From Phycisphaera sp. (GTDB taxonomy: Bacteria > Planctomycetota > Phycisphaerae > Phycisphaerales > UBA1924): a stretch of 64,000 nt of DNA. Position numbers and translations under genes: made by a program. Location of the stretch: contig RHLH01000001.1 of assembly GCA_003712165.1 (NCBI GenBank), positions 992,001-1,056,000 of the forward strand, written 5' to 3'. The notes beneath the pieces are model-generated. The model was not told the DNA's origin. It did not search any database and was given only the letters and a program-made list of their open reading frames with translations. This document shows, in pieces, positions 26,357 through 34,759 of this stretch. The stretch's first letter is position 1. Each line of letters starts with the position of its first letter.

Positions 26357-26814
26357 TGGCAAGGTTCCGGTTCAGACTCCAGCCCGTGCTACGCCAGCGC
26401 GAGCTCGCCGAGCGAGACGAGCAGCTCAAGGTTGCGGAGATCGAACAGCAGAGGCTCGGTCTTGAGGACCGTCTCCGCGCGTGCCAGCAGCGCATCGAGG
26501 GTGAACAGGGCGAGCTAGGCGGGCTCATCCGCGGCGGAGCGATTAATCCCGCCGAGGCCAGAGCGCAGGGCGCAGCAGTGATGGCCGCAAAGGCAGAAGC
26601 TCAGCGGCTGGCTGTCGAACTCGCGGGCGTGTACAAGCGGCTCGAAGCCGCGCGTGGTCTGCTTGCCAAGGCAGCCATGCGACGCCGATCGATGGAACTC
26701 CTCCGAGACAACCACAAAGAGAACTGGAAGCAAGAAATCAACAGGGCCGAGGATATCGCGGTCGATGAGCTCGCAGTGCTCCGCGCATCACGGCGAAATG
26801 AGGGACAGCTATGA
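26356..26814 (+). CDS. fliJ: Flagellar export protein FliJ
   Basis: A 152-aa antiparallel coiled-coil protein that sits like a gamma subunit in the FliI ring and escorts empty chaperones. The start FRFRLQPVLRQRELAERDEQ is the characteristic FliJ N-terminus, followed by continuous heptads to the end. It overlaps fliI by one base and motE by 4 bp, so the three are translationally coupled. Confidence 0.9.
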   Translation: MARFRFRLQPVLRQRELAERDEQLKVAEIEQQRLGLEDRLRACQQRIEGEQGELGGLIRGGAINPAEARAQGAAVMAAKAEAQRLAVELAGVYKRLEAARGLLAKAAMRRRSMELLRDNHKENWKQEINRAEDIAVDELAVLRASRRNEGQL

Positions 26815-27500
26815 AAGCAATCTTCAAATCCTTCGTGATCCTGGCGCTGCTGCACTTCTTCTTCATCATCGGGTTCGTCGGCTGGATGTTCGGCACGGGC
26901 CGCATCGACGAGCGTCGCCTGGCCGATCTCAGAACAATGGTGACCGAGACGATCGCCGATCGAGACAAGCGCGAGGCAGAGGAGCAGGCCGCGATCGAGG
27001 TGGCGCTCCGCGAGCAGGAGGCAGCGGAGAATCAGGCGATCCCGCTGACTTCCGATGACCGGATCACTCGCAAGCTGATCGCGAGTGAAGCGGATCAGCA
27101 GAATGTGCAGCGCATGCGTCGAGAGATTCAGGATCTGCAGCGCACACTCCAGATTGAGCGTCGTCAGCTTGACGAGGAGCGCAGTGAGTTCCTCGCTGAG
27201 AAGGACTCGTTCGAAGCCGCCCGCGAGCGGATCCGTGAGACCGAGGGCTCGGAGCAGTTCCAGTCGGCGCTCACGACGCTCGCTGCCATGAAGAAGGATC
27301 AAGCCCACAGCCTGCTCAACGAGACGCTGACCGTCGATCCGAACGGGTTCGAGAAGGTCATCGCCTATCTCGACAATCTTGAAGACCGCCAGCGGGCGGA
27401 GATACTCGGTGTCTTCGAGGAGGAAGACCCGGCTCTGGCAGCGAGATTGCTGGAACTCCTGCGGACGCGTGGCGTGGTTGCCACCGCCGCAGGGAACTGA
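26811..27500 (+). CDS. MotE-like flagellar membrane coiled-coil protein
   Basis: A 229-aa protein with one N-terminal membrane helix (FVILALLHFFFIIGFVGWMF), a long coiled coil (about residues 90-150), and a C-terminal helical domain, LDNLEDRQRAEILGVFEEED followed by PALAARLLELLR. That layout is the MotE family, described as a chaperone or stabiliser for the periplasmic motor protein MotC in rhizobia and found beside fliJ in many phyla. The C-terminal domain also resembles the FliG/MgtE-N helical fold. No motC is in the window. Confidence 0.8.
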   Translation: MKAIFKSFVILALLHFFFIIGFVGWMFGTGRIDERRLADLRTMVTETIADRDKREAEEQAAIEVALREQEAAENQAIPLTSDDRITRKLIASEADQQNVQRMRREIQDLQRTLQIERRQLDEERSEFLAEKDSFEAARERIRETEGSEQFQSALTTLAAMKKDQAHSLLNETLTVDPNGFEKVIAYLDNLEDRQRAEILGVFEEEDPALAARLLELLRTRGVVATAAGN

Positions 27501-27502
27501 GC

Positions 27503-28777
27503 TTGAACCAGGTCACACTCTCGACACTCTCAGCATCAGGCCAGAACACCGATCCCAAGCGGGATTCGGAGGCGTCGCAGTTCCGCGCCGCGCTCGAGCA
27601 GCAGTCGGTGACGCTGCTCCAGACGCTTCTGGATCCGAGCCAGTCGGCGAGCCTGCCTGGCGCAGCATCGGCGCTCGCCGAGGCACAATCTGCCGAGCAG
27701 GACGTCGTCGCGCGGGCTTCAGGGCGGCTTGCCGAGGCCGAGGCGAGGCAGGGTTCACGCGAGCGTGGGCTCGATGTGTCGTCGCAGGCAAGGAGCCAAC
27801 TCGCACAGAAAGCCGAGATGCCAGCCGCGGTGCTGGATGAGGCCGCGGGCAAGGCGGCCGCACGTGCAACCGATGCCAGAAGCGCTCAGCCTCAGCAAAG
27901 TGCCACACAAGCTGATCACGAAACGGGATCCGCACCCAGAGAGAGGACTGATCAGTCGCAGCACGCGCGTAGCGACCAGGTTCGCACACCTGAGGTGCAA
28001 GGCAACGAGCGGCCGACAGACGCACAGCACGTCTCTCAGTCCGGCTCGAAGCGTGGTGAGAGCGCTTTCGCGGCGGTCACCCGTATGACTCAGCACGCAG
28101 CCTCGGCTCAGTCTGCGGTGAACACGAACACTGCGACATCGGTCACGCCCGCGTCAACAACCGCGAAGGTCTCCGCACCAGCAGAACTCGGAGAGATCAC
28201 GGACAGGCGTGCCAACGCAGCACCCGGCACGAAACAGGTCATCAAGCAAGAACCGCGCACTTTCGAGGCGCAGCTCCAGCGCGGCCTTGCGCAGGTCCTG
28301 CGTCAGAAAGGTGGCACGCTCAGTCTGAAGCTCACCCCCAACGAGCTGGGAGAGGTGAAAGTCTCGCTTTCGCTAGCCAAGGGGCGTGTTGATGGCAGCA
28401 TCGAGGCGACAAACGAGTCGGCACGCGGATTGCTTGAACAGAACATCGAGAAGCTGAAGAGTTCGCTCGAGCAGCGGGGCATCACGGTGGATCGCCTCGA
28501 GGTTCGGCTCGCTGGAGCGGGCAGCAGCGAACGTCAGGACGCGCAGGGGCAGGAGGCCCGAGCGAATCTGAATCAGCAGCAAGCCGACGCGGGAGGCGAT
28601 CGGCATCAGGATTCTGCCCCTGGCGAGGAGCGCCAGCAGGGGACGCGGGGCGGGACGCCCGGCGGGTCCGAACTTACCGATCTCCGGGGAGCGGAGTCGG
28701 CAGCAGATGATGACGCTGCGCAGGGAAGCGCGGCCGAGCCCCTTGGAGGGTGGCTCCGTCTGGACACGTTGGCCTGA
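27503..28777 (+). CDS. fliK: Flagellar hook-length control protein FliK
   Basis: A 424-aa protein with a long low-complexity Ala/Gln/Ser/Thr-rich N-terminal ruler (about residues 1-250) and the conserved C-terminal Flg_hook domain (about 252-345) with KGGTLSLKLTPNELGEVKVS and LRQKG-type features, which switches FlhB specificity. The tail after residue 350 is disordered and acidic. The start is TTG at 27503, with GGGAACTGAGC before it; no better start exists close by. It follows motE by 2 bp. Confidence 0.88.
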   Translation: MNQVTLSTLSASGQNTDPKRDSEASQFRAALEQQSVTLLQTLLDPSQSASLPGAASALAEAQSAEQDVVARASGRLAEAEARQGSRERGLDVSSQARSQLAQKAEMPAAVLDEAAGKAAARATDARSAQPQQSATQADHETGSAPRERTDQSQHARSDQVRTPEVQGNERPTDAQHVSQSGSKRGESAFAAVTRMTQHAASAQSAVNTNTATSVTPASTTAKVSAPAELGEITDRRANAAPGTKQVIKQEPRTFEAQLQRGLAQVLRQKGGTLSLKLTPNELGEVKVSLSLAKGRVDGSIEATNESARGLLEQNIEKLKSSLEQRGITVDRLEVRLAGAGSSERQDAQGQEARANLNQQQADAGGDRHQDSAPGEERQQGTRGGTPGGSELTDLRGAESAADDDAAQGSAAEPLGGWLRLDTLA

Positions 28778-28877
28778 GTGATCAGGCTCTGATTGTGTGA
28801 CCGGCTGCGCACGGAAGCGAAACCGGTGACGGAACCGAACCTGCGCCCGCGATCCGGGCACCAGGGGAGATGTGTTC

Positions 28878-29315
28878 ATGGATGCTGTGAGCGCCACCGC
28901 TGACGGTGCGCCGATCCCAACGGTCGACAAGGGATTCGGCACACTGGATTCTGACCAATTCACCCAGCTCATCCTTACCGAACTCGGCAATCAGGATCCG
29001 CTGGAACCAAACGACACAGGTGCGCTGCTGGAACAGCTCTCCACGATCCGCTCCATCGAGTCGGACACCAAGCTCAACGACACGCTGGCGAGCATGGTCG
29101 AACGAACCGACTTCATGGGAGCCGCGGGGCTGATCGGACAGAAGATCACGACCGCCGACAATCCGCTGACGCCGCTGACAGTCACGAGTGTGCTCCAGAA
29201 CGACGACGGCGTGAGCGTGAGCCTGGAAGACGGCAGCTTCGTTCCCATCACATCCATCACAACGGTGTTCGGTGACAACTACGAGTCGCCCGCGGACGAG
29301 GAGGCGGGGGAATGA
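28878..29315 (+). CDS. flgD: Short hook-capping scaffold protein FlgD
   Basis: A 145-aa FlgD. The conserved N-terminal part LDSDQFTQLILTELGNQDPL with PNDTGALLEQLSTIRSIES is clear. The protein stops soon after ITTADNPLTPLTV, so it lacks the FlgD tudor/Fn3-like C-terminal domains of enterobacterial FlgD (about 230 aa) and resembles the short version of Bacillus. ATG 28878 has GGGGAG 8 nt upstream; GTG 28872 is an alternative. It overlaps the next gene by 4 bp. Confidence 0.92.
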   Translation: MDAVSATADGAPIPTVDKGFGTLDSDQFTQLILTELGNQDPLEPNDTGALLEQLSTIRSIESDTKLNDTLASMVERTDFMGAAGLIGQKITTADNPLTPLTVTSVLQNDDGVSVSLEDGSFVPITSITTVFGDNYESPADEEAGE

Positions 29316-29776
29316 CACTCTCGCCGCTCGAACTGCTTGCGCTCCCCGGCCTTGCTTCTGCAGCAACGAGGTCTGTCGGCAGAGCCCTCGACAACCTGAT
29401 CCCGGGCGGATCCCCGTTTGCCGAGAAACTCGCAAGCGCGCAGGCGAAGCAGCCGCAGCTGCCAGTCGAGATCGGCAAGGGGCTTGATCTCGAACTCTCG
29501 CAGGAACAGATGAAGCGGATCGCGGACGCGGTTGACCGAGCCGAGGCCGAGGGGGCTTCGAATGCGGTCGTCATGATCGACGGCAATGCGCTCGAGGTCG
29601 ACATCACCATGCGCACTATCAGGGGCGAGATCGATCCCGAAGGCGGCATCAACACCCAGATCGACGCAATCGTCTATGCCGACGCCGCACATGAGCAACC
29701 GGCAGCGACCGGACCAGACGGTCTCGCAAATAACCATGACGTGCTCAAGATCATCTCAGACAACCGGGCGGCCTGA
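29312..29776 (+). CDS. TIGR02530-like flagellar operon protein
   Basis: A 154-aa protein encoded between flgD and flgE. Residues 56-100 (LELSQEQMKRIADAVDRAEA followed by AVVMIDGNALEVDITMRTI) resemble the TIGR02530 flagellar operon protein, which has the same position in Firmicutes and a similar pattern: an E/L-rich helix pair, AVDRAEEKG, then a strand with a LIDG-type turn and a VKNRTVIT-type strand. The function of that family is unknown; a role near the hook cap is inferred from position. It has 4-bp overlap with flgD. Confidence 0.65.
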   Translation: MTLSPLELLALPGLASAATRSVGRALDNLIPGGSPFAEKLASAQAKQPQLPVEIGKGLDLELSQEQMKRIADAVDRAEAEGASNAVVMIDGNALEVDITMRTIRGEIDPEGGINTQIDAIVYADAAHEQPAATGPDGLANNHDVLKIISDNRAA

Positions 29777-29818
29777 CCGCGCGGGACTCGTTTCTATTGA
29801 CGTATTAGGAAACACACA

Positions 29819-31576
29819 ATGGCATCAACCTCAAGCCTCTTCATCGGCCTCTCCGGGCTCAACGCCAACTCACGAAACATCGATGTGATCGGCAACAACA
29901 TCGCCAACGTCAACACCAACGGCTTCAAGTCGGGCCGACTGAACTTCGCCAACTCGCTCTCGAGAACGATCAGCGAAGGATCATCGCCAGGATCCGACTC
30001 GGGCGGTTCCAACCCGACCCAGTTCGGCCAGGGTGTCACCGTCGCGGGTACACAGCGCAACATGTCCGACGGCGCACCGACCGGTACAGGCGACAGCCGA
30101 GACCTCGCGATCGAGGGCAGCGGCTTCTTCATCGTCGAAAGCGCGGATGATCAGCTTTACACTCGCGTCGGCTCGTTCCGCACTGACCGTGATGACTTTC
30201 TGACATCTGTCACCGGCGATTACGTGATGGGCTACACCGTTGACGACAACTTCCAGATTCAGCCCGGTCAACTCGAGAGGCTCAACATCCCGCTCGGCGC
30301 GCTGACTATTGCTGAAGCCACGACAGAGGTCAACATGTCGGGCAACCTCGACGCCTCGGGTACCGTTGGGTCCACGGGGTCGATGCAGACTCTCCAGGGC
30401 ACGACGGGCACGGGTTTCTCGCTCGTCGCGGGCGCAACAACTCCAGCAACCGCGCCCAACGTACTCGAAACCACGAGCCTGCTGGCCGAGATCGAAAACC
30501 CGGTTTCGCCCGGTTCGGGCACGCCGCTCTTCACGGCTGGGCAGACCATCCGAGTTGACGGTGTCGAGAAGGGCACGCAAATCCTTGGGGCGGCGGGCTA
30601 TCTTGTAGACGCCGCGAGCACCGTGCAGGATTTCATGGACTTCCTTTCGGACACTCTCGGTCTTCAGACAACGATCGGCACGAACCCAGATGGCTCGCAG
30701 CCCGGCGTCGCGCTCGATCCGCTTACAGGCGAGATCAGTGTGACCGGCAACACAGGCGATGTGAACGGCATCACAATGACAGGCGAGGATATCCGAGTCT
30801 TCAACGCCGATGGCTCGCTCGCATCGCAGCCGTTCCTCGTCACCGAAACCGGTACGGCCACGGGCGAATCGGTCAAAACCGCGTTTACCGTGTACGACTC
30901 GCTGGGCACGCCGCTCCGCGTCGATGTTTCGATGGTCCTCGAATCAAAGACCAACACCGGTACGACCTGGCGTTACTACGCCGAGAGCCCGGACGATACG
31001 CTTGGGGGCCCACGGATCGGTACGGGCACTGTCTCGTTCGACAACTTCGGCAAAATCATCGGGCCGGAGTCTGTGCCGCTCGTGCTGGATCGTGACGGCA
31101 CGGGTGCTGCATCACCGCTTACGTTCAATCTCAACTTCAACTCGGACGGCGACCAGGTCACCTCGCTCACCGACACCGAGAGTTCGCTCTTCTCAACATT
31201 CCAGGACGGCGTGCAGATCGGCACACTCAGCAGCTACGCGGTGGGTGGTGACGGCAGGATCTCCGGCACGTTCTCGAACGGGCTCATCCGCACGCTCGGG
31301 CAGGTCGCTATTGCGTCGTTCACTGTTCCCGAAGGCCTGGTAGAGCTTGAGCAGAACCTTTACCGCCCGGGCCCCAACTCGGGTCCCGCGATCATCACCG
31401 AACCGACACAGCTCGGCACCGGCCGAGTCGTCTCAGGTGCGCTCGAGACCTCGAATGTCGATCTGGGACAAGAGTTCATCTCACTGATCCTCGCATCGAC
31501 CGGTTACTCCGCTTCGGCGCGGGTGATCCGTACGAGCGACGAATTGATCCAGCAACTCCTGGTCCTCGGGCAGTAA
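29819..31576 (+). CDS. flgE: Flagellar hook protein FlgE
   Basis: A 585-aa hook subunit. The start SSLFIGLSGLNANSRNIDVI with GNNIANVNTNGFKSGR and the C-terminal ASTGYSASARVIRTSDELIQ are the conserved D0 parts. The large Gly/Thr-rich middle (about residues 150-480) forms the variable surface domains and makes it longer than the ~400-aa enterobacterial hook. ATG 29819 follows AGGAAACACACA. Confidence 0.96.
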   Translation: MASTSSLFIGLSGLNANSRNIDVIGNNIANVNTNGFKSGRLNFANSLSRTISEGSSPGSDSGGSNPTQFGQGVTVAGTQRNMSDGAPTGTGDSRDLAIEGSGFFIVESADDQLYTRVGSFRTDRDDFLTSVTGDYVMGYTVDDNFQIQPGQLERLNIPLGALTIAEATTEVNMSGNLDASGTVGSTGSMQTLQGTTGTGFSLVAGATTPATAPNVLETTSLLAEIENPVSPGSGTPLFTAGQTIRVDGVEKGTQILGAAGYLVDAASTVQDFMDFLSDTLGLQTTIGTNPDGSQPGVALDPLTGEISVTGNTGDVNGITMTGEDIRVFNADGSLASQPFLVTETGTATGESVKTAFTVYDSLGTPLRVDVSMVLESKTNTGTTWRYYAESPDDTLGGPRIGTGTVSFDNFGKIIGPESVPLVLDRDGTGAASPLTFNLNFNSDGDQVTSLTDTESSLFSTFQDGVQIGTLSSYAVGGDGRISGTFSNGLIRTLGQVAIASFTVPEGLVELEQNLYRPGPNSGPAIITEPTQLGTGRVVSGALETSNVDLGQEFISLILASTGYSASARVIRTSDELIQQLLVLGQ

Positions 31577-31591
31577 TAGGGGTGTGATGCG

Positions 31592-31789
31592 ATGATCAAC
31601 GTCACCCGACTCAACGGCCAGGCGTTTGTTCTCAACGCCGACCTCATCAAGACAGTCGAGCAGAAACCGGACACCATCATCACACTCGTCAACGGCGATC
31701 ACATCGTGGTCCGAGAAGCGATGCGCGATGTTATCGAACGTGTGATTGAGTACGGCAGACGACTCCGGCGACTCACACCCGTCGACTAG
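31592..31789 (+). CDS. flbD: FlbD/SwrD-family flagellar protein
   Basis: A 65-aa protein: MINVTRLNGQAFVLNADLIK then VEQKPDTIITLVNGDHIVVR. This is the FlbD (SwrD) family found after flgE in spirochaetes, Firmicutes and other phyla, shown in Bacillus to raise motor power. It lies 15 bp after flgE and 115 bp before motA. It is unrelated to the Caulobacter sigma-54 regulator of the same name. Confidence 0.9.
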   Translation: MINVTRLNGQAFVLNADLIKTVEQKPDTIITLVNGDHIVVREAMRDVIERVIEYGRRLRRLTPVD

Positions 31790-31866
31790 TACCCCAAATA
31801 AGCACCGATCTGCCCCCGGGCCCCCTCAAGCGGGACCCCGGAACCGTCGATTCTGATCTACGGAGA

Positions 31867-31886
31867 GTCGGCGACGGACCGCCGAC
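31867..31886 (+). repeat. Hairpin upstream of motA ribosome binding site
   Basis: GTCGGCG and CGCCGAC are separated by 6 nt and form a perfect 7-bp stem about 5 bp before the AAGGGG ribosome site of motA. A second, imperfect GC-rich hairpin (31816-31841) lies upstream after flbD. There is no T-run, so processing or translation control is more likely than termination. Confidence 0.5.
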
Positions 31887-31904
31887 GGGTAAGGGGCGAT
31901 CCGA

Positions 31905-32675
31905 GTGGACATCGGAACCATAGTTGGTGTTGCGGTTGCTTGTCTCGCGATCGTGCTCGGCGTCGTGTTCGGCGGCAACCCGCTGGCGCTCATCGATGTC
32001 GTATCGGTATTCGTGGTGCTCATCGGCACTGTCGGCGCGACGATCATCTGCTTCCCGCTCGCCAAGTTCCTCAAGATCCACACCGTGATCCTCAAGGCCG
32101 TCTTCTCGACGCCGACCGACATCGTCGAGATCATCCTCGACATGGTTAAGTACGCCGAGCTCGCTCGCCGTGAAGGTATCCTGAGCCTCGAGAACATGGT
32201 CGACGAGATGAAGGATCCCTTCATCGTCCGTGGAATCAAGATGGCTGTCGATGGCACCGACCCCGAGCTCATCAAGGAAGTCATGGACACCGAGCTCGAG
32301 GCGCTCATGGACCGTCACGCTCAGGGCAAGCAGATGCTCGACTCGATCGCCAAGTACGCACCCGCGTACGGCATGATCGGCACGCTGCTCGGTCTGATCT
32401 TCATGCTCCAGTCCATGAGCGATCCGTCGCAGATCGGCCCAAGTATGGCCGTCGCGCTTATTACCACGCTCTACGGCGCACTCGTGGCAAACCTGTTCGC
32501 GAGCCCGGTCGCCGAAAAGCTCGCGGCGAACGACGCGGACGAAGTGATGGTCAAGACGATCATCATTGCCGGCGTGATGGCGATCCAGTCGGGTGACAAC
32601 CCGCGTGTCGTGCAGTCGAAGCTCGCCACGTTCCTGCCCCCGGAGGACCGCGATCGCGTCCTCGAGGCAGCCTGA
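31905..32675 (+). CDS. motA: Flagellar stator protein MotA
   Basis: A 256-aa four-helix membrane protein that forms the torque-generating stator with MotB. The N-terminal IVGVAVACLAIVLGVVFGG, the cytoplasmic loop with EILDMVKYAELARREGI and the FliG-facing charged residues, and the paired C-terminal helices APAYGMIGTLLGLIFMLQSM / MAVALITTLYGALVANLFA are typical. The Pro residue near the proton path is present in helix 3 and the GAL motif in helix 4. The start is GTG at 31905 after AAGGGG. Confidence 0.95.
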   Translation: MDIGTIVGVAVACLAIVLGVVFGGNPLALIDVVSVFVVLIGTVGATIICFPLAKFLKIHTVILKAVFSTPTDIVEIILDMVKYAELARREGILSLENMVDEMKDPFIVRGIKMAVDGTDPELIKEVMDTELEALMDRHAQGKQMLDSIAKYAPAYGMIGTLLGLIFMLQSMSDPSQIGPSMAVALITTLYGALVANLFASPVAEKLAANDADEVMVKTIIIAGVMAIQSGDNPRVVQSKLATFLPPEDRDRVLEAA

Positions 32676-32690
32676 TCCGGGAGAATTGCC

Positions 32691-33434
32691 ATGGCCAAGC
32701 GAAAGAAGGCCGCGGGCGGTGACATCCCGGAATGGGTCGTGACCTACGGCGACCTTATGTCGCTCCTGCTCTGCTTCTTCATCCTCATCGCCGCGTTCAG
32801 TGAGATCAAGAAAGAACGCGAGTACCAGGAAGTCGTGCGTTCCATCCAGGAGGCATTCGGTTTCCAGGGCGGTGTCGGGCAGATCGAAACAGACACTCCG
32901 CCCACAAACTCAAACATCAGTCGTATGGAGCAGATCATACAATCGACGGGCCAGGAGTCTCGCCAGAGTGAGGCCCGCACACCCTCGATCAACGGACCCG
33001 ACCCGACCACGGCGTACCTCGCCGAGGGTGTCAAGACCGTCGTCGGCACGACGATCCCGTTCGAGGGCGGATCAGCGGAGATCTCACCCACGACCGAGGC
33101 GTACCTCGTCGAGCATGTTGTCCCCAAACTGATCGGGCGATTCACCGTCGAGATCCAAGGCCATGCGTTCGGCCGTGACGACCGTGCCGCGGGCGGCAGT
33201 GTCGACGATATGTCTTTCCTGCGCGCCAAAGCGGTCAAGGACTTCCTCGTCTCGCAGGGCATCGAGTCGAGCCGACTCGTGATCATCGCCGCAGGGAGCA
33301 CGCAGCCGATCAGCACAGATGTATCTGACAGAAACGCGATGGGCCAGAACAGAAGAGTGCAGATCATCCTGACCGAGGAGCTGCCCTCAGACACCCATCC
33401 TGATCCGAACGGAACAAGTCCGAGCGCCCAGTGA
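32691..33434 (+). CDS. motB: Flagellar stator protein MotB
   Basis: A 247-aa stator subunit. The ion-binding Asp is in EWVVTYGDLMSLLLCFFILI (about residue 24), in the single membrane helix. An acidic linker follows, then an OmpA-like peptidoglycan-binding domain (about residues 120-235) with EIQGHAFGRDD, LRAKAVKDFLVSQGI and GQNRRVQIILTEE. It lies 15 bp after motA. The residue set does not decide clearly between H+ and Na+ coupling. Confidence 0.95.
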   Translation: MAKRKKAAGGDIPEWVVTYGDLMSLLLCFFILIAAFSEIKKEREYQEVVRSIQEAFGFQGGVGQIETDTPPTNSNISRMEQIIQSTGQESRQSEARTPSINGPDPTTAYLAEGVKTVVGTTIPFEGGSAEISPTTEAYLVEHVVPKLIGRFTVEIQGHAFGRDDRAAGGSVDDMSFLRAKAVKDFLVSQGIESSRLVIIAAGSTQPISTDVSDRNAMGQNRRVQIILTEELPSDTHPDPNGTSPSAQ

Positions 33435-33471
33435 GGGCCGAGGCGAGTAGACAGCAAAGAGGTTTGGTCCC

Positions 33472-34008
33472 ATGGCCGACGAATCAAAGCCAGCCGAAGC
33501 AACATCCGAGACCGAAGAAGCCAAGAGCGGCGGATCCAAGAAGATTCTCCTGATCGTCGTGGCGATCATGGTCATCGAGACCATCGGCGTCGGTGCGTTC
33601 CTGTTCCTGTCGGGCGGTGCGCCGAGCACCGCATCGGCGGATCTGGTGGGCGACCCCGCGGACAGCCCCGACTCGCTCGTCGAGGTCCAGCTCGTCGCGG
33701 ATCGCTTCCAGAACATGCACACGGGCCGGGTCTGGCAATGGGACACCGAGGTCTACGTGCAGGTCCGCAAGAAGGACGCCGACCGCGTGAGCGAACAGCT
33801 CGAACGCCGCAAGGCCGAGATCACCGCCGGTGTCGGCGAACTCATCCGCAAGGCCACGCACTCGCAGCTCCGCGAGCCCGAACTCCAGACGCTCAAGCGC
33901 AAGCTGGCGACCTATCTGGAGGAAGCGTTCGGCAAGGACGCCGAGAACGAGCCCCGGGTCGTCAGAGTCCTGATCCCGAAGCTTCGCGGCGCGCCCGCCG
34001 ACTTCTAA
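33472..34008 (+). CDS. fliL: Flagellar basal body-associated protein FliL
   Basis: A 178-aa protein with a charged cytoplasmic N-terminus, one membrane helix (KILLIVVAIMVIETIGVGAF, about residue 24-43) and a periplasmic domain of the stomatin/SPFH-like FliL fold that surrounds the stator. It lacks an obvious Cys. In most operons it is followed by fliM; here a 146-bp gap with a repeat array leads directly to fliN. Confidence 0.85.
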   Translation: MADESKPAEATSETEEAKSGGSKKILLIVVAIMVIETIGVGAFLFLSGGAPSTASADLVGDPADSPDSLVEVQLVADRFQNMHTGRVWQWDTEVYVQVRKKDADRVSEQLERRKAEITAGVGELIRKATHSQLREPELQTLKRKLATYLEEAFGKDAENEPRVVRVLIPKLRGAPADF

Positions 34009-34026
34009 TCAACCATGCTCAGTCGG

Positions 34027-34075
34027 TGCGCAGAGGTTGCGCATCAATCTCGCGCAGAACCCGCGCAGGTGCGCA
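34027..34075. repeat. TGCGCA-like repeat array between fliL and fliN
   Basis: Copies of (T/C)GCGCA start at 34027, 34038, 34051, 34062 and 34070, spaced 11, 13, 11 and 8 bp. Three are exact TGCGCA. The first two intervals match those of the array between fliE and fliF. The gap encodes no protein and lies where fliM would normally be. Confidence 0.65.
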
Positions 34076-34154
34076 GAAATGTATGGGGCGTACCCGGTGA
34101 CTGCCGATGCTGGCTCCTAGCACCGGGGCGGTGCGCGCATCGACGGAGTCGAGC

Positions 34155-34706
34155 ATGACAGACGAGCAGGAATCCTCACAGAATCCGACCGAGCAGGACG
34201 CCCAGTCGCAGCCTGAGCCAGAGTCGGTCCAGCCCGAACCCGCGGCCTCTGAAAGCGGTGATCCCACGGACGAACTCGCAGCCGCCGCGCTCGCGTCCGC
34301 GCAAGCCGCGATCGATTCCCTTAACACCGAGGCGGACTCCGCACAAGCAGACGAAGGGCAGCCTGCAGATTCACCTGCCGGTCCGCAGGGCGGCCAGCCG
34401 GCGGGATTCGACTTCCCAGACTTCTCTGCCAGCGAGAGCGACTCGGTGCCCAAGGGCATGGATCTGCTGTCCGACGTGAACGTCGATGTCACGATCGAAC
34501 TCGGCCGCACGCGGATGCTCGTTGAGGATGTGCTCAGGCTTGCCGAGGGCGCGGTCGTCGAACTCGACAAACTTGCAGGCGATCCGGTGGACATCTATGT
34601 CAACCACCGCCTCGTCGCGCGCGGCGAGGTGCTCGTTCTGAACGACAACTTCTGTATCCGCGTCAACGACATCCTCGACGCGGATCTCGTGGAACAAGAG
34701 GCATAG
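34155..34706 (+). CDS. fliN: Flagellar motor switch protein FliN
   Basis: A 183-aa C-ring protein. The C-terminal SpoA domain is clear: [64 protein letters not shown]. The first ~90 residues are a low-complexity Gln/Glu/Ser/Pro-rich extension with no fold, longer than in E. coli FliN (137 aa). No FliM-type middle domain or FliM N-terminal CheY-binding segment is present. ATG 34155 follows GGAGTCGAGC; an in-frame ATG at 34107 is less likely. Confidence 0.93.
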   Translation: MTDEQESSQNPTEQDAQSQPEPESVQPEPAASESGDPTDELAAAALASAQAAIDSLNTEADSAQADEGQPADSPAGPQGGQPAGFDFPDFSASESDSVPKGMDLLSDVNVDVTIELGRTRMLVEDVLRLAEGAVVELDKLAGDPVDIYVNHRLVARGEVLVLNDNFCIRVNDILDADLVEQEA

Positions 34707-34759
34707 CTCAACCATCCAGAGGCCGAGGATCGGCCCTGACCGCAAAGCCAGGAAGGCGC

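Noticed and set aside
31905..34706. Hidden fliM in another frame near fliL-fliN
   Set aside because: No frame in 34009-34154 or nearby has SpoA/FliM-like sequence beyond FliN itself, and the gap is too short.
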